Shown one piece after another: positions 39,789-50,655 of a stretch of 52,229 nucleotides of DNA. Under the pieces are notes generated by a model that saw only the letters and a list, made by a program, of their open reading frames with translations, did not search any database and was not told where the DNA came from. Source of the stretch: Deltaproteobacteria bacterium (GTDB lineage: Bacteria > Desulfobacterota > Binatia > Binatales > Binataceae); NCBI GenBank assembly GCA_003135135.1, contig PLDK01000006.1, positions 121,886 to 174,114 on the forward strand, read 5' to 3'. The position numbers and the translations under genes are program-made. Numbering within the stretch: the stretch's first letter is position 1; the number at the start of each line of letters is the position of its first letter.

Positions 39789-41357
39789 ATGAGCAGTGAC
39801 AGGGTAGTGATCAGACGCGCGCTGATCGGCGTCGCGGACAAGGCGGGGGTGGCGGAGTTTGCCAAGGCGCTGGAACGGCACGGCGTGGAAATAGTATCGA
39901 CCGGGGGCACCATGGCGGCTCTGGAAGCGGCCGGCGTCAAAGTCAGATCGGTCGAGAGTTTCACCGGCTCGCCCGAGATGCTCGACGGGCGCGTCAAGAC
40001 GCTGCATCCGAAGATTCATGGCGCAATCCTGGCGCGGCGCGGCGACGAGAGCCATCAGCGCCAGATGCTGCAGCATCGGCTCGAGCCGATCGACCTGGTA
40101 GTCGTAAATTTCTATCCATTCGAAAAAACCGTCGCGAAACCCGGCGTGAATCTTGACGAAGCGATCGAAAATATCGACATCGGCGGACCCGCGCTGGTGC
40201 GCGCAGCGGCGAAGAATCACGGCGACGTCGCGGTCGTGGTCGATGCTGCGGACTACGCCGCGATCGCCGCCGAGCTCGACTCGCACCAGGGCGCGATCAC
40301 CGCGGACACGCGATGGCGCTTGGCGCGCAAGGCATTCGCGCGCGTGACGGCATACGACGCGGCGATCTCAAATTATCTCGGCACGCATGCCGGCGACGGC
40401 GCCGACGCGGCTCTCGGCGAGACCTTCAGCCTTGCGCTCGAGCGCGAACAGGCGCTGCGCTACGGCGAGAATCCGCATCAGACCGGCGCGCTGTACGGCC
40501 GCTTCCTCGAGATTGCGCACCAGCTTCACGGCAAAGAGTTGTCGTTCAACAACGTGGTCGATATCAGCTCGGCGATGAACCTGATGCTGGAGTTCGAGGG
40601 CGAGCGGCGCGCGGTGGTGGCGATCCTGAAGCACAACACGCCGTGCGGCGTGGGGGTTGCCGATACGCTCAAGGGCGCGTGGGACAAGGCGTTCGCGACC
40701 GATCCGGATTCGCCGTTCGGCGGTATAATCATCGCGAACCGGCCGTGGGACATGGAGTTCGCGCGCGCGGTCGATGAATTATTTACCGAGGTGCTGATCG
40801 GCCCCGCGTATCCGGACGAGGTAATCTCGTTCCTGCGCAAAAAGAAAAATCGTCGCGTGATGACCTTCAATCCGGGCGCGGTGGACCGCAACGAGCTTGA
40901 CGTCAAGAAGGTGCTCGGCGGATTGCTGGTGCAGACGCCGGACCTGGCGATCGAAGATCCGCGCAAAGGCAAAATCGTGACGCGGCGGCGGCCCACCGAC
41001 GCCGAGATGCGCGCGCTCACGTTCGGAATCAAGGTCTGCAAGCATATCAAGTCCAACGCGATCGCGTTCGTCGCGGAAGATCGCACCCTCGCGGTTGGCG
41101 GCGGCGCGACCTCGCGGATCGATCCGGTGTACGCCGCGCGCGAGAAAGCGGCGCGGCTCAAAGTCGCGCTCGAAGGTTCCGTGCTCGTCTCCGAAGCGCT
41201 GTTTCCATTTCCCGACGGCCCCACGCTCGCGGCCGAGGCAGGCGCGACGGCGATCGCGCAACCCGGAGGCGCCGTGCGCGACGATGAAGTGATCGCGGCG
41301 GCGGACAAATTCGGGCTGGCGATGGTCTTTACGGGGGTGCGCCACTTCAGGCATTAG
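39789..41357 (+). CDS. purH: Bifunctional AICAR transformylase / IMP cyclohydrolase
   Basis: Catalyses the last two steps of IMP synthesis. The 522-residue protein has an N-terminal MGS-like cyclohydrolase domain (RALIGVADKAGVAEFAKAL, STGGTMAAL, GRVKTLHPKIHGAIL) and a C-terminal formyltransferase domain with the catalytic KHNTPCG and SPFGGIIIANRP, and RRPTDAEMRALTF. Complete. Lies between alr and purD with gaps of 30 and 14 bp, all on one strand. Confidence 0.98.
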   Translation: MSSDRVVIRRALIGVADKAGVAEFAKALERHGVEIVSTGGTMAALEAAGVKVRSVESFTGSPEMLDGRVKTLHPKIHGAILARRGDESHQRQMLQHRLEPIDLVVVNFYPFEKTVAKPGVNLDEAIENIDIGGPALVRAAAKNHGDVAVVVDAADYAAIAAELDSHQGAITADTRWRLARKAFARVTAYDAAISNYLGTHAGDGADAALGETFSLALEREQALRYGENPHQTGALYGRFLEIAHQLHGKELSFNNVVDISSAMNLMLEFEGERRAVVAILKHNTPCGVGVADTLKGAWDKAFATDPDSPFGGIIIANRPWDMEFARAVDELFTEVLIGPAYPDEVISFLRKKKNRRVMTFNPGAVDRNELDVKKVLGGLLVQTPDLAIEDPRKGKIVTRRRPTDAEMRALTFGIKVCKHIKSNAIAFVAEDRTLAVGGGATSRIDPVYAAREKAARLKVALEGSVLVSEALFPFPDGPTLAAEAGATAIAQPGGAVRDDEVIAAADKFGLAMVFTGVRHFRH

Positions 41358-41371
41358 CTGCGCGCCGGGCG

Positions 41372-42709
41372 ATGAAAGTACTGGTTATAGGCAAAGGCGG
41401 GCGCGAGCACTCGCTGGTCTGGCGGCTTCATCAGAGCCAGACCGTGCAGAAAATATTTTGCGCGAGCGGAAATCCGGGGATCGATCAGATCGCGCAAGCG
41501 GTGCCGATCGCGCCGACCGACGTTGCCGCGCTGGTGGAATTCGCGAACTCAAACGCGGTCGATCTGACCGTGGTCGGTCCGGAAGATCCGCTCGCCGCCG
41601 GCATCGTCGATCGGTTCACGCACGCGGGACTTAAAATATTCGGGCCGACCGCGGCCGCGGCGCAGCTTGAAACCAGCAAGTCGTTCGCGAAAACGATCAT
41701 GCGCGAGGCCGGCGTGCCCACCGCCGGTTTCGCCGCATTCGACGACGCTGAGTCCGCGCGGCGTTATGTGAAGGCGCGCACGGGACCGATGGTCGTCAAG
41801 GCGGACGGGCTCGCGCTTGGAAAAGGCGTCGTCATCTGCCACGACGCGAAGGCGGCGCTGGATGCAATCGATGATGCGATGGAGCGGCGGCGCTTCGGAG
41901 CGGCGGGCAATCGCATAATCGTCGAGGAGTTTCTCAGCGGCGAGGAAGTTTCATTTTTCGCGCTGTGCGACGGCGAAAACGCGATCCCGCTCGGCACCTT
42001 TCAGGATCACAAGGCGGTCTTCGACGGCGATCGAGGCCCCAACACCGGCGGGATGGGCGCGTATTCGCCGGTGCCGCAATTCGGCCCCGAGCTCGAAGCG
42101 CGGGTGATGCGCGAGGTGGTCGCGCCGACCCTGGCGGCGATGAACGCGCGCGGGAATCCGTTTCGCGGCCTGCTGTTCGCGGGATTGATGATCGACGGGG
42201 AACGAATCAACGTGCTCGAGTTCAACGTCCGCTTTGGCGATCCGGAATGCGAAGCGCTGATGATGCGGCTGGACAGCGACCTGGCGGAGAACCTGCTCGC
42301 TGCCGCCGGCGGAAAAGTCGCCAATGCGGCGATCAGGCTCTCGCCCCGCAGCTCGGTCGCGATCGTGCTTGCGTCGGGCGGATACCCCGGCGACTACAAA
42401 AAGGGAATTGCGATCAGCGGGCTCGATCGGCTCGAAGGCAACCTCCCGTCGGACATCAAGATCAAATGGGCGATGCGCCGGATTCGGGTGAAGGTTTTTC
42501 ATGCGGGCACCGCGATGCGCGACGGACAGTTGGTGACCGACGGCGGCCGCGTGTTGACCGTGACCGCGATGGCGCCGGAGCTGGCGACGGCGGTCGACGC
42601 CGCGTACCAGGCGGCCGAAATGATCGAGTTCGAGGGACGTCATTTCCGGCGCGACATTGCGCGGCGCGCACTCGTGCGCGCTTCGAGCGGCGGCGCCGGT
42701 TCCGTATAA
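41372..42709 (+). CDS. purD: Phosphoribosylamine-glycine ligase (GARS)
   Basis: ATP-grasp ligase joining glycine to phosphoribosylamine in purine synthesis. The 445-residue protein shows KVLVIGKGGREHSLVW, GPEDPLAAGIVD, KADGLALGKGV, FLSGEEVSFFAL, GPNTGGMGAYSPVP and LEFNVRFGDPECEALM. Complete and of usual length. Purine genes purH-purD are adjacent and presumably co-transcribed. Confidence 0.98.
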   Translation: MKVLVIGKGGREHSLVWRLHQSQTVQKIFCASGNPGIDQIAQAVPIAPTDVAALVEFANSNAVDLTVVGPEDPLAAGIVDRFTHAGLKIFGPTAAAAQLETSKSFAKTIMREAGVPTAGFAAFDDAESARRYVKARTGPMVVKADGLALGKGVVICHDAKAALDAIDDAMERRRFGAAGNRIIVEEFLSGEEVSFFALCDGENAIPLGTFQDHKAVFDGDRGPNTGGMGAYSPVPQFGPELEARVMREVVAPTLAAMNARGNPFRGLLFAGLMIDGERINVLEFNVRFGDPECEALMMRLDSDLAENLLAAAGGKVANAAIRLSPRSSVAIVLASGGYPGDYKKGIAISGLDRLEGNLPSDIKIKWAMRRIRVKVFHAGTAMRDGQLVTDGGRVLTVTAMAPELATAVDAAYQAAEMIEFEGRHFRRDIARRALVRASSGGAGSV

Positions 42710-42736
42710 TCGCTGTCGCAGGAGTCTGATCGTCAC

Positions 42737-43393
42737 TTGTCGCGCTCATCGCCAACCAGGCCAAAAAAGCCGCCCGCCCGCGCCGCTGTGTTTGGGCTCG
42801 CCGATGGAATAGCGGCGTTGAAAGCGGGCGAGCTGGTCGTCTATCCGACCGAGACGTTCTATGCGCTCGGCGCCGACGCGTTTTCATCCACCGCGCTGCG
42901 CCGCCTGTTTCGAGTGAAGGGCCGCGAGCCGGGACGTCCGGTCGGATTGATCGCGGCGGACACTGCGATGGCATTTTCGGTGGCGCGCGAAATACCGATC
43001 GATGCGCGGCGGCTCGCCGGCGCGTTCTGGCCCGGACCGCTGACGATCGTTTTGCCGGCGCGCGAAGACCTGGCGCCGGAGCTGACCGGACCAGACGGCG
43101 TCGGTGTGCGCGTATCGCCAAATCCGGTGGCACGCGCACTCAGCGCGGCAATCGGGCGGCCGATCACGGCGACCAGCGCGAACCTGGGCGGGAAGGCGCC
43201 GGCCAGCACGCTCGACGAAGCGCGCGCGGAGCTGGGCGAAAAAGTTAAAGTTTACCTTGAAGGTGGAAACCTGCCGGCGTCGGCGCCCAGCACGGTCGTC
43301 GCGGTCAAGGAAAGCGGGTGGAAAATGGTGAGAATGGGAACGATTTCGGAAGATCAGATCGCGGCCGCGCTGGCGGGAGACGCACTGAAATGA
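42737..43393 (+). CDS. TsaC/YrdC-family threonylcarbamoyl-AMP synthase
   Basis: Makes threonylcarbamoyl-AMP for the t6A modification of ANN-reading tRNAs. The 218-residue protein shows GELVVYPTETFYALGADA, the KGR motif in FRVKGREPGRPVGL, FWPGPLTIVLPA, VGVRVSPNPVARAL and PITATSANLGG. The C-terminal Sua5 domain is absent, so it is the short TsaC type. It begins with TTG 27 bp after purD; its stop overlaps the DUF1015 start (ATGA). Confidence 0.92.
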   Translation: MSRSSPTRPKKPPARAAVFGLADGIAALKAGELVVYPTETFYALGADAFSSTALRRLFRVKGREPGRPVGLIAADTAMAFSVAREIPIDARRLAGAFWPGPLTIVLPAREDLAPELTGPDGVGVRVSPNPVARALSAAIGRPITATSANLGGKAPASTLDEARAELGEKVKVYLEGGNLPASAPSTVVAVKESGWKMVRMGTISEDQIAAALAGDALK

Positions 43394-44685
43394 GCGCGCT
43401 CGGCAATCGGATCGAGCCATTTCGCGCGCTAATGTATAATCGCCAAATTGCCGGCGAACCAGCGCTGGTCGTGGCGCCCCCATACGATTTGATCGGCGCG
43501 GCGCGGCAGAAACAACTTTACGAACGCAGTCCGTACAACGTCGTGCGGCTCGAACTTGGCCGCGAAGCGGATCGCTACGGTGCGGCCGAAAACACCCTCG
43601 CGGAGTGGCTGGCGGCAGGCGTCGTCGAGCGGTCGGCGCGGCCGGCGATTTATCAATACACGCAGACTTTCCACGTCGAGGGCCGGATGCTTCATCGCAC
43701 CGGATTTATCGCGCGAGTCCGCCTCGAGGAATTCGATCGCGGGCGCATCGTGCCGCACGAGCGAACATTTCCAGCCGCGAAGGAGGACCGTCTGCGGCTG
43801 CTGACCGCTCTCCAGGTCAACACCAGCTCGATCTTCTCGCTGTACTCGAGCGCGCATCCCGAGCTCGACCGATTGCGCGAGCTGGTGGCCGCGCGCGAGC
43901 CGCTGATCGATCTCGTCGATGACCTGGGAATCCGCAACGAGCTGCGGCCAATCGAGGCAGCCGGCGAAGTCGCGGTCGTTCAGCGCGAACTCGAATCGCC
44001 CCGCTTGTTGATCGCCGACGGACACCATCGCTACGAAACCGCGCTGAACTATCGCCGCGCCCGGCGCCACGAGAATGCCTCGAGCGAGCCGCAGCCGTAT
44101 GACTATACGATGATGACGCTGGTGGCATGCGGCGATCCGGGGCTGGTGATTCTGCCGACGCATCGGGTGGTGAAATCGCTGCCCGCCGACGCGATCGCGT
44201 CGTTCACGCGCCGCGCGCGCGAAGTATTCAACGTCGAGGAAATCGCGCATCGCGACACATTTCGCGCGCGCCTGGACAATTTGGGCACCGGCGCAATCGG
44301 CGTGACGTTGAAGGGAAGTTCCAACTACTTGATCCTGCGGCTGCGCAGCCGCAGCGCGATGAAGGCCGCGATGCCCGACGCGGCCGACGAGGTTCGGCGC
44401 CTGGACGTGTCGGTTCTGCACGCGCTGGTGTTCGATCGAATATTCGGCCTCGGCGCCGACGAGATTCGCAAAGGCGGAAACATCGAATACACGATCGAAA
44501 TCGGCGGCGCGCTCGGCGCAGTCGCGCAGGGACATGCCGACGGTGCGTTCCTGATGAATCCGCCGTCGATCCAGGATGTCGAGCGGGTGAGCGACGCGGG
44601 CGCGACAATGCCTGAGAAATCGACTTACTTCCATCCCAAACTGCTGACCGGCCTGGTGATGAATCCGCTGTTCGACAACGAATGA
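43390..44685 (+). CDS. DUF1015 family protein
   Basis: A 431-residue cytoplasmic protein of the DUF1015 (HTH/ParB-serine-kinase-related) family. Features: FRALMYN and VVAPPYDLI at the N-terminus, NVVRLELG, IYQYTQTF, GRIVPHERTF, LLIADGHHRYETAL (the DGHHRY motif) and a C-terminal NIEYTIEIGGAL with FLMNPPSIQDV. The fold is related to ParB-like CTPase/serine kinases such as SerK (family knowledge), so phosphotransfer to a small molecule is possible. The start overlaps tsaC by 4 bases, implying translational coupling. Confidence 0.9.
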   Translation: MSALGNRIEPFRALMYNRQIAGEPALVVAPPYDLIGAARQKQLYERSPYNVVRLELGREADRYGAAENTLAEWLAAGVVERSARPAIYQYTQTFHVEGRMLHRTGFIARVRLEEFDRGRIVPHERTFPAAKEDRLRLLTALQVNTSSIFSLYSSAHPELDRLRELVAAREPLIDLVDDLGIRNELRPIEAAGEVAVVQRELESPRLLIADGHHRYETALNYRRARRHENASSEPQPYDYTMMTLVACGDPGLVILPTHRVVKSLPADAIASFTRRAREVFNVEEIAHRDTFRARLDNLGTGAIGVTLKGSSNYLILRLRSRSAMKAAMPDAADEVRRLDVSVLHALVFDRIFGLGADEIRKGGNIEYTIEIGGALGAVAQGHADGAFLMNPPSIQDVERVSDAGATMPEKSTYFHPKLLTGLVMNPLFDNE

Positions 44686-44711
44686 TTTCCGCCGGGCGCC
44701 ATCGCAGTTAA

Positions 44712-45359
44712 ATGATCAAGCGCCAAAGTCGCGGGTCGCGGTTGATCCTGGTTCGCCACGGCGAGACCGAAGGCGAGTCCAGCATCAGGTATCATGGCCG
44801 CACCGACGTGGCGCTGTCGGAACTCGGGCGCGCGCAGATGCGCCTTGCGGGCCTGGCGGTCGGGGCGCATCGCGAGGGCGGCGGAAATTTCGCGCACATT
44901 TTTTCCAGTCCACTTGTGCGTGCGTCTGAAGGCGTGCGAATCGTAGCGGGCGACTCGGCGCCACTGATCACGATCGATGAATTCGCCGAAGTTCACTTCG
45001 GATTGTTCGAAGGACTCACCGCCGATGAGATTCGCGAGCGTTATCCCGACGAGTTCGCGCGATGGAACGACGATCGACTCGCGCCGAGCTACACCTATCC
45101 CGCCGGCGAGAGCCGCGCCGGCTTTGCCAATCGCGTCGAGCGCGGCCTGGAACGCATGCTGGCTCTGTGGACGCCGCGCGCCGATGCGGAAGCTGACGAC
45201 GCGCTGCTGATTGCGCATCGTGGAGTGATTCGCGCGATCGTGCGAAAGTTGACAAGTCAGGAGCCGGTCGTCGAGCTGGGATCGATTCAGGTTATCCGCT
45301 TCGACGGCGGTTGGCATCCCGAGATGCTCGATCTGATCGATCATCTGGATGGCTCCTGA
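44712..45359 (+). CDS. Histidine phosphatase (phosphoglycerate mutase/CobC-like)
   Basis: A 215-residue branch-1 histidine phosphatase. The phospho-His motif is LVRHGETEG (R-H-G), with FSSPLVRASEG, a FGLFEG acid-base segment and the second catalytic His in LLIAHRGVIRAIV. Likely acts on a small phosphate ester or a phosphorylated sugar; the substrate is unknown. It follows DUF1015 by 26 bp and converges with the methyltransferase with a 3-bp gap. Confidence 0.9.
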   Translation: MIKRQSRGSRLILVRHGETEGESSIRYHGRTDVALSELGRAQMRLAGLAVGAHREGGGNFAHIFSSPLVRASEGVRIVAGDSAPLITIDEFAEVHFGLFEGLTADEIRERYPDEFARWNDDRLAPSYTYPAGESRAGFANRVERGLERMLALWTPRADAEADDALLIAHRGVIRAIVRKLTSQEPVVELGSIQVIRFDGGWHPEMLDLIDHLDGS

Positions 45360-45362
45360 AGC

Positions 45363-46145
45363 TCACATGCGGCGCAGCACGCCCGTCCAGCGGTAGCGGC
45401 ATTTGTCCAGTGGCTTGGTGAATGACAGGTCGCAGTAGGTAGCGGCCATTTTGAACATTCCCGACGCCAGCGCCGCGAGCTCCAGCGTGGATGGGAGCGT
45501 GAAGCGCACCGGAATCAAATCGCGAGTGGTCACCGCGCCGGCGGGAAAGTTGATGGTGCATTCGAGTTCGTAGATCGAATGCAGCGGCGAGTGCCACGCA
45601 ACGGGGCGATGGAACTCGCGGATGTCGAGTGCGACGCCGGCGGCGCGCGCGGTGCGTTCGCGCCACATCGTCCTTCGCGACACGTGCGGAATCGGATCCT
45701 GGCGATCGATGTCGATGCAGTACAAGCCGCCGCGCTTGAGCGCACGGCCGACAGATTTGAGATGCGAGAGCAGGCGGGAGTTCTCGACGATCACCGGAAA
45801 TGTTTCGGACATGAAGATTGCGGCATCGAAGGGGCGCTCGGGTAGAGTGAACTTTTCGATTGGCCGGCGGTAGAAGCGAAGATTCGCAATTGCCTTCGCT
45901 TTACGGCGCCCCGCCGCGATCATCGCCGCTGAACGATCGATTCCGACGACCTCGAATCCGTCATCCGCGAGCAGACGGCCGTGGGGTGAATCGCCGCAGG
46001 CGATGTCAAGGATGCGGCGCGTCGGGCGCTTGCGATGGCGCTTCCATACCTGTTGCAGGAAGATCACTTCGGCCGGAATTTCGCCGGGACTTTCCATATG
46101 CGCGCGGCGGAAGACGTCGGGATACTCGTAGATGCTCGGTTCCAT
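45363..46145 (-). CDS. SAM-dependent methyltransferase
   Basis: A 260-residue class I methyltransferase: ILDIACGDSPHGRLLADDGF (motif I), VVGIDRS (acidic end of beta2), PFDAAIFMSETF (motif post-I), and RALKRGGLYCIDI. It belongs to the broad Methyltransf_25/11 group; substrate unknown. It reads divergently from the CoA transferase gene, 140 bp away. Confidence 0.88.
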   Translation of the reverse strand: MEPSIYEYPDVFRRAHMESPGEIPAEVIFLQQVWKRHRKRPTRRILDIACGDSPHGRLLADDGFEVVGIDRSAAMIAAGRRKAKAIANLRFYRRPIEKFTLPERPFDAAIFMSETFPVIVENSRLLSHLKSVGRALKRGGLYCIDIDRQDPIPHVSRRTMWRERTARAAGVALDIREFHRPVAWHSPLHSIYELECTINFPAGAVTTRDLIPVRFTLPSTLELAALASGMFKMAATYCDLSFTKPLDKCRYRWTGVLRRM

Positions 46146-46285
46146 CGGCGATGAGCGTACAAGCGGCGCGCCCGCAGGCCAATGGCGCTGCGCGGATGAA
46201 TCGAGACTTGAGATTTCGCGGCCAACGGCGGGATAATGCCCGCGCGTCCGAGTTCCTCTGAACGACCGTTTACGGGAAAGCCACG

Positions 46286-47752
<1,467 letters not shown>

Positions 47753-47753
<1 letters not shown>

Positions 47754-49291
47754 TGGCCACGCGACCGCCGGTTGCAGCGCTGGTGATTTTCGACGGATGG
47801 GGAGTCAGCAAGAGCAGCGCGTCAAATGCGATCGCCGCGGCGAAGACTCCCGTGATGAACCGGCTCTACGCGACGCAGGCGCATACCGAACTCGACGCGT
47901 CGGGCGAGGCGGTGGGCCTGCCGCCGAGCGTGATGGGCAATTCCGAAGTCGGGCATCTCACCATCGGCGCGGGCCGCGTGATCTACCAGGACTTGATGCG
48001 AATCACCAAAGCGATCGAGAGCGGGGCTCTCGCGCGCAATCCGACGCTGACCGATGCGATAAAAAAGACCGTCGCGAACGGCACGACGCTGCACATCTGG
48101 GGACTGCTTTCCGACGGGAGCGTGCACAGTCATATCGATCATCTGATGGCGTTGCTCGACGTCGCCGCGGCCAATGGCGCGGGCAGGATTGCGGTTCACG
48201 CGGTGCTCGACGGGCGCGACAAGCCGCCACGCTCGGCGCTTGAGTTTATCGACCAGCTCGAAGCGAAGCTGAAGCAGCTTGGGCGCGGGCGAATCGCGAC
48301 GGTCACGGGACGCTACTACGCGATGGATCGCGACAAGCGATGGGAGCGAGTCGAGCGGGCGTGGCGCGCGATCGTTGAAGGGGATGGAGTGGCCGCGCCG
48401 AGCGCGCGCGCGGCGGTGGAGAATTCGTACGCCGCAGACAAGAGCGATGAGTTCGTCGAGCCGCACGTGATCGGAGAGCGGTCGCCGATGGCTGACGGCG
48501 ACCAGGTCATCTGCTTCAACTTCCGCGCGGACCGGGCGCGCGAACTGACAGCCGCGATCGCGCTGGGCGAATTTTCCGGCTTCCGGCGCTCGCGCATCCC
48601 AAAAGTGGGCTACGTGTGCATGACCGAGTACGATCGTTCGTTCGCACTCCCGCTGGCGTTCGGTCCCGAAGACGTGCGCAACACGCTCGCCGAGGTGCTG
48701 GCGCATGCGGGGCTCAGGAATTTGCGCGTCGCGGAGACCGAAAAATATGCGCACGTCACGTATTTCCTCAACGGCGGCGTCGAGAAGCCGTTCCCGCTCG
48801 AAGAGCGCGCGCTGATTGCGTCATCGAAGGTCGCGACCTACGACCTCGAGCCGGCGATGAAGGCGGCGGAAATCGCATCCCGGGCCGCCGCGGAAATCGA
48901 AGGCGGCAAGTTCGACGTGATCGTGATGAACTTCGCCAATCCCGACATGGTCGGGCATACCGGCAAGTTCGAGGCGACGGTGGCGGCGGTCGAGGCGGCG
49001 GACGCGGCGTTGGGCGTGGTGATCGAGGCGATTGCAAAGCGCGGGGGCGTCGCGCTGGTCACGTCGGATCACGGCAACGCGGAATTCATGGCCGATCCCG
49101 CGACCGGGCAGGCGCATACGGCGCATACGACGAATCCGGTGCCGCTGATTCTCTACGATCCGAAATTCAAAGGGCGGCTCGAGGACGGCGGGACGCTGGC
49201 GGACGTGGCGCCGACCCTGCTCGGGATGCTCGAAGTGAAGCCTCCGGCCGAGATGACGGGGCGCGATTTGCGGAGCGCGACTGCGCGCTGA
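47753..49291 (+). CDS. gpmI: 2,3-bisphosphoglycerate-independent phosphoglycerate mutase
   Basis: Interconverts 3- and 2-phosphoglycerate using two Mn ions. The 512-residue protein has an alkaline-phosphatase-type core: VIFDGWG with Asp14, the phospho-Ser loop VMGNSEVGHLTIGAGR with Ser64, DGRDKPPRSAL, GRYYAMDRDKRWER, CFNFRADRARELTAA, ATYDLEPAMKAAE, MNFANPDMVGHTG and TSDHGNAEFM. The ATG at 47753 overlaps the stop of the enolase remnant; GTG 47750 is an alternative. Translation probably depends on coupling because no strong ribosome site is seen. Confidence 0.97.
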
Positions 49292-49300
49292 TGCGCCTCG

Positions 49301-49400
49301 CGGGCAGGGGTGACCCCTGCACCCAGCGTTAAGGCCGCGCTCCGTTGTCGCGCGCGGCCCCTGCCAATGGCTTAATACTGCGCGGCCGTCGCCGCCGCCG
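49301..49400 (-). repeat. Dispersed hairpin repeat, copy 2
   Basis: The reverse complement matches 7425-7537 over about 100 bases, without the middle hairpin. It begins 10 bases after the gpmI stop. Both full copies abut the 3' end of a gene. Confidence 0.78.
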
Positions 49401-49455
49401 GAGGGATTTACGGCGCATTTTGCGAAACAGGGGTTATTTCTTAGGATCCAGGGGC

Positions 49456-49477
49456 AAACGTTTCACGTGAAACGTTT
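49456..49477 (+). promoter_or_regulatory. parS: parS-like centromere site (ParB/Spo0J binding)
   Basis: A perfect 22-base palindrome whose central 14 bases GTTTCACGTGAAAC equal the core of the bacterial parS consensus TGTTTCACGTGAAACA; the outermost bases of the 16-mer are C and G here. Chromosomal parS sites usually lie near the replication origin. No parA or parB gene is in the window. Confidence 0.88.
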
Positions 49478-49547
49478 TTAGTGGGGAGTATGCCGGTGTT
49501 GACTACCGCGCCTAAAGGGGCATACTCTCGTTGCAATGTTCGTTTTT

Positions 49548-49709
49548 TCAGGCTTCGGCTTGCGCGGGCTGCGGCTGTTTCGCTGCTTGCTTCTTGCGGC
49601 GCGCGAATCGCTGCTTCTGCGCTCGGTAGTGCGGGCTCGCTTTCTCTTCGTACCGCTTACATTTGTGGCAGTAGAAGAAGAGGATTTTTTGAGCGTATCC
49701 GCTGCCCAT
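49548..49709 (-). CDS. Small Cys/Arg/Lys-rich hypothetical protein
   Basis: A 53-residue protein with a C-H-K-C pair (LFFYCHKCKRYEEKAS) followed by a basic, Gln/Ala-rich tail. It resembles half a zinc ribbon. No family is recognised, and the ribosome site is weak. The frame is open further upstream (to 49847), but the composition there is less protein-like. Confidence 0.4.
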   Translation of the reverse strand: MGSGYAQKILFFYCHKCKRYEEKASPHYRAQKQRFARRKKQAAKQPQPAQAEA

Positions 49710-49791
49710 ACCGTCAGTGTACCGCGTTGCCGGCGTGCCGAAAAGCGCAGTACGATGCCCCGAAGGGAAATCGCATCCGTAGGGGGCTTCC

Positions 49792-50634
49792 ATGCCTGAT
49801 AAAAACACGCGCTGGCAGAACGATAAAGAATGGGCCGGATGGACCATTCGTGACGAAATTTACGCCTTTATCCGGAGAAACCTGGGGCAGACCGTCGTGA
49901 CCTCGATCATCTTTCTCGGTGGTGCGATCTGGGCGTTTGTCAAGGAACATCCGCTCGTGTGGGAACCCGTTGGAGGTGCGGCACTAGCAGTTGGCGCGAT
50001 TACTGGCCTCGCTTTATATGATGGACGAAAAAGAAAACGAGTCCTCAAAAAAGAGCAAGCCCCTTTAACGCCGATCCGCACCACAACGCCTGCCGTTGCT
50101 ATGCATGCGGCGGAAATAAACGTCGCGATTGGGCCGTCAAACCAACTCTCGACACAATCATCTGAAATTAACCCGACTAGAGCGGTGGACCGCCTCCTGG
50201 CTGGCGTACCACTAGACTCGGTTTTGGAGCATTCCGAAGAAGAGTGGCGGAACCTGCAACGAATTTACGATTTCGATGAGCGGCGGAATCTACTCACGCT
50301 TAAGGTCTCACTGCCCGATGATGGTGCTCGCGAGGAGAAAGCCCTGCTTCTGCTCGTCTATGGTTACAGAGTGCTGAAGGGTGTGAATGATGTTTTGATA
50401 GAGCGTCTTCGCACGGGACTCCGAGAATCCGGCTATCACCGAAACATCCCAGGTTGGCAGGTCATGACCGGGCAAACGATCGATTTCAACATCGATGCCC
50501 TTGCCTCGGAATATGTACGCGTTGGAGCATTGCAGCTTCACGGTTTATTGAACGATGGCGTTTATTCTATCACCGAAGACGGGAAGGCGCGGGCACGAGA
50601 TATTCTCAAGGCGATAATTCCGATATTGGATTGA
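49792..50634 (+). CDS. Membrane-anchored hypothetical protein
   Basis: A 280-residue protein with two membrane helices close to the N-terminus (about 34-52 and 58-76), a Lys/Arg-rich linker, and a soluble C-terminal region of about 170 residues with helical character (LLLLVYGYRVLKGVNDVLIE and ITEDGKARARDIL). No family recognised. GC content is lower than in the housekeeping genes, consistent with acquired DNA beside the IS1595-type element. Confidence 0.7.
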   Translation: MPDKNTRWQNDKEWAGWTIRDEIYAFIRRNLGQTVVTSIIFLGGAIWAFVKEHPLVWEPVGGAALAVGAITGLALYDGRKRKRVLKKEQAPLTPIRTTTPAVAMHAAEINVAIGPSNQLSTQSSEINPTRAVDRLLAGVPLDSVLEHSEEEWRNLQRIYDFDERRNLLTLKVSLPDDGAREEKALLLLVYGYRVLKGVNDVLIERLRTGLRESGYHRNIPGWQVMTGQTIDFNIDALASEYVRVGALQLHGLLNDGVYSITEDGKARARDILKAIIPILD

Positions 50635-50655
50635 ACACCTCGCTCGACATTAGTG

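Noticed and set aside
38493-40286. 597-codon minus-strand frame across alr and purH
   Set aside because: Arises from codon bias of two clearly real plus-strand enzymes; His/Arg-rich composition without motifs.
49456-49480. Palindrome read as a rho-independent terminator, since T residues follow
   Set aside because: No GC-rich stem and no loop, it lies 165 bp past gpmI, and its core is identical to parS.
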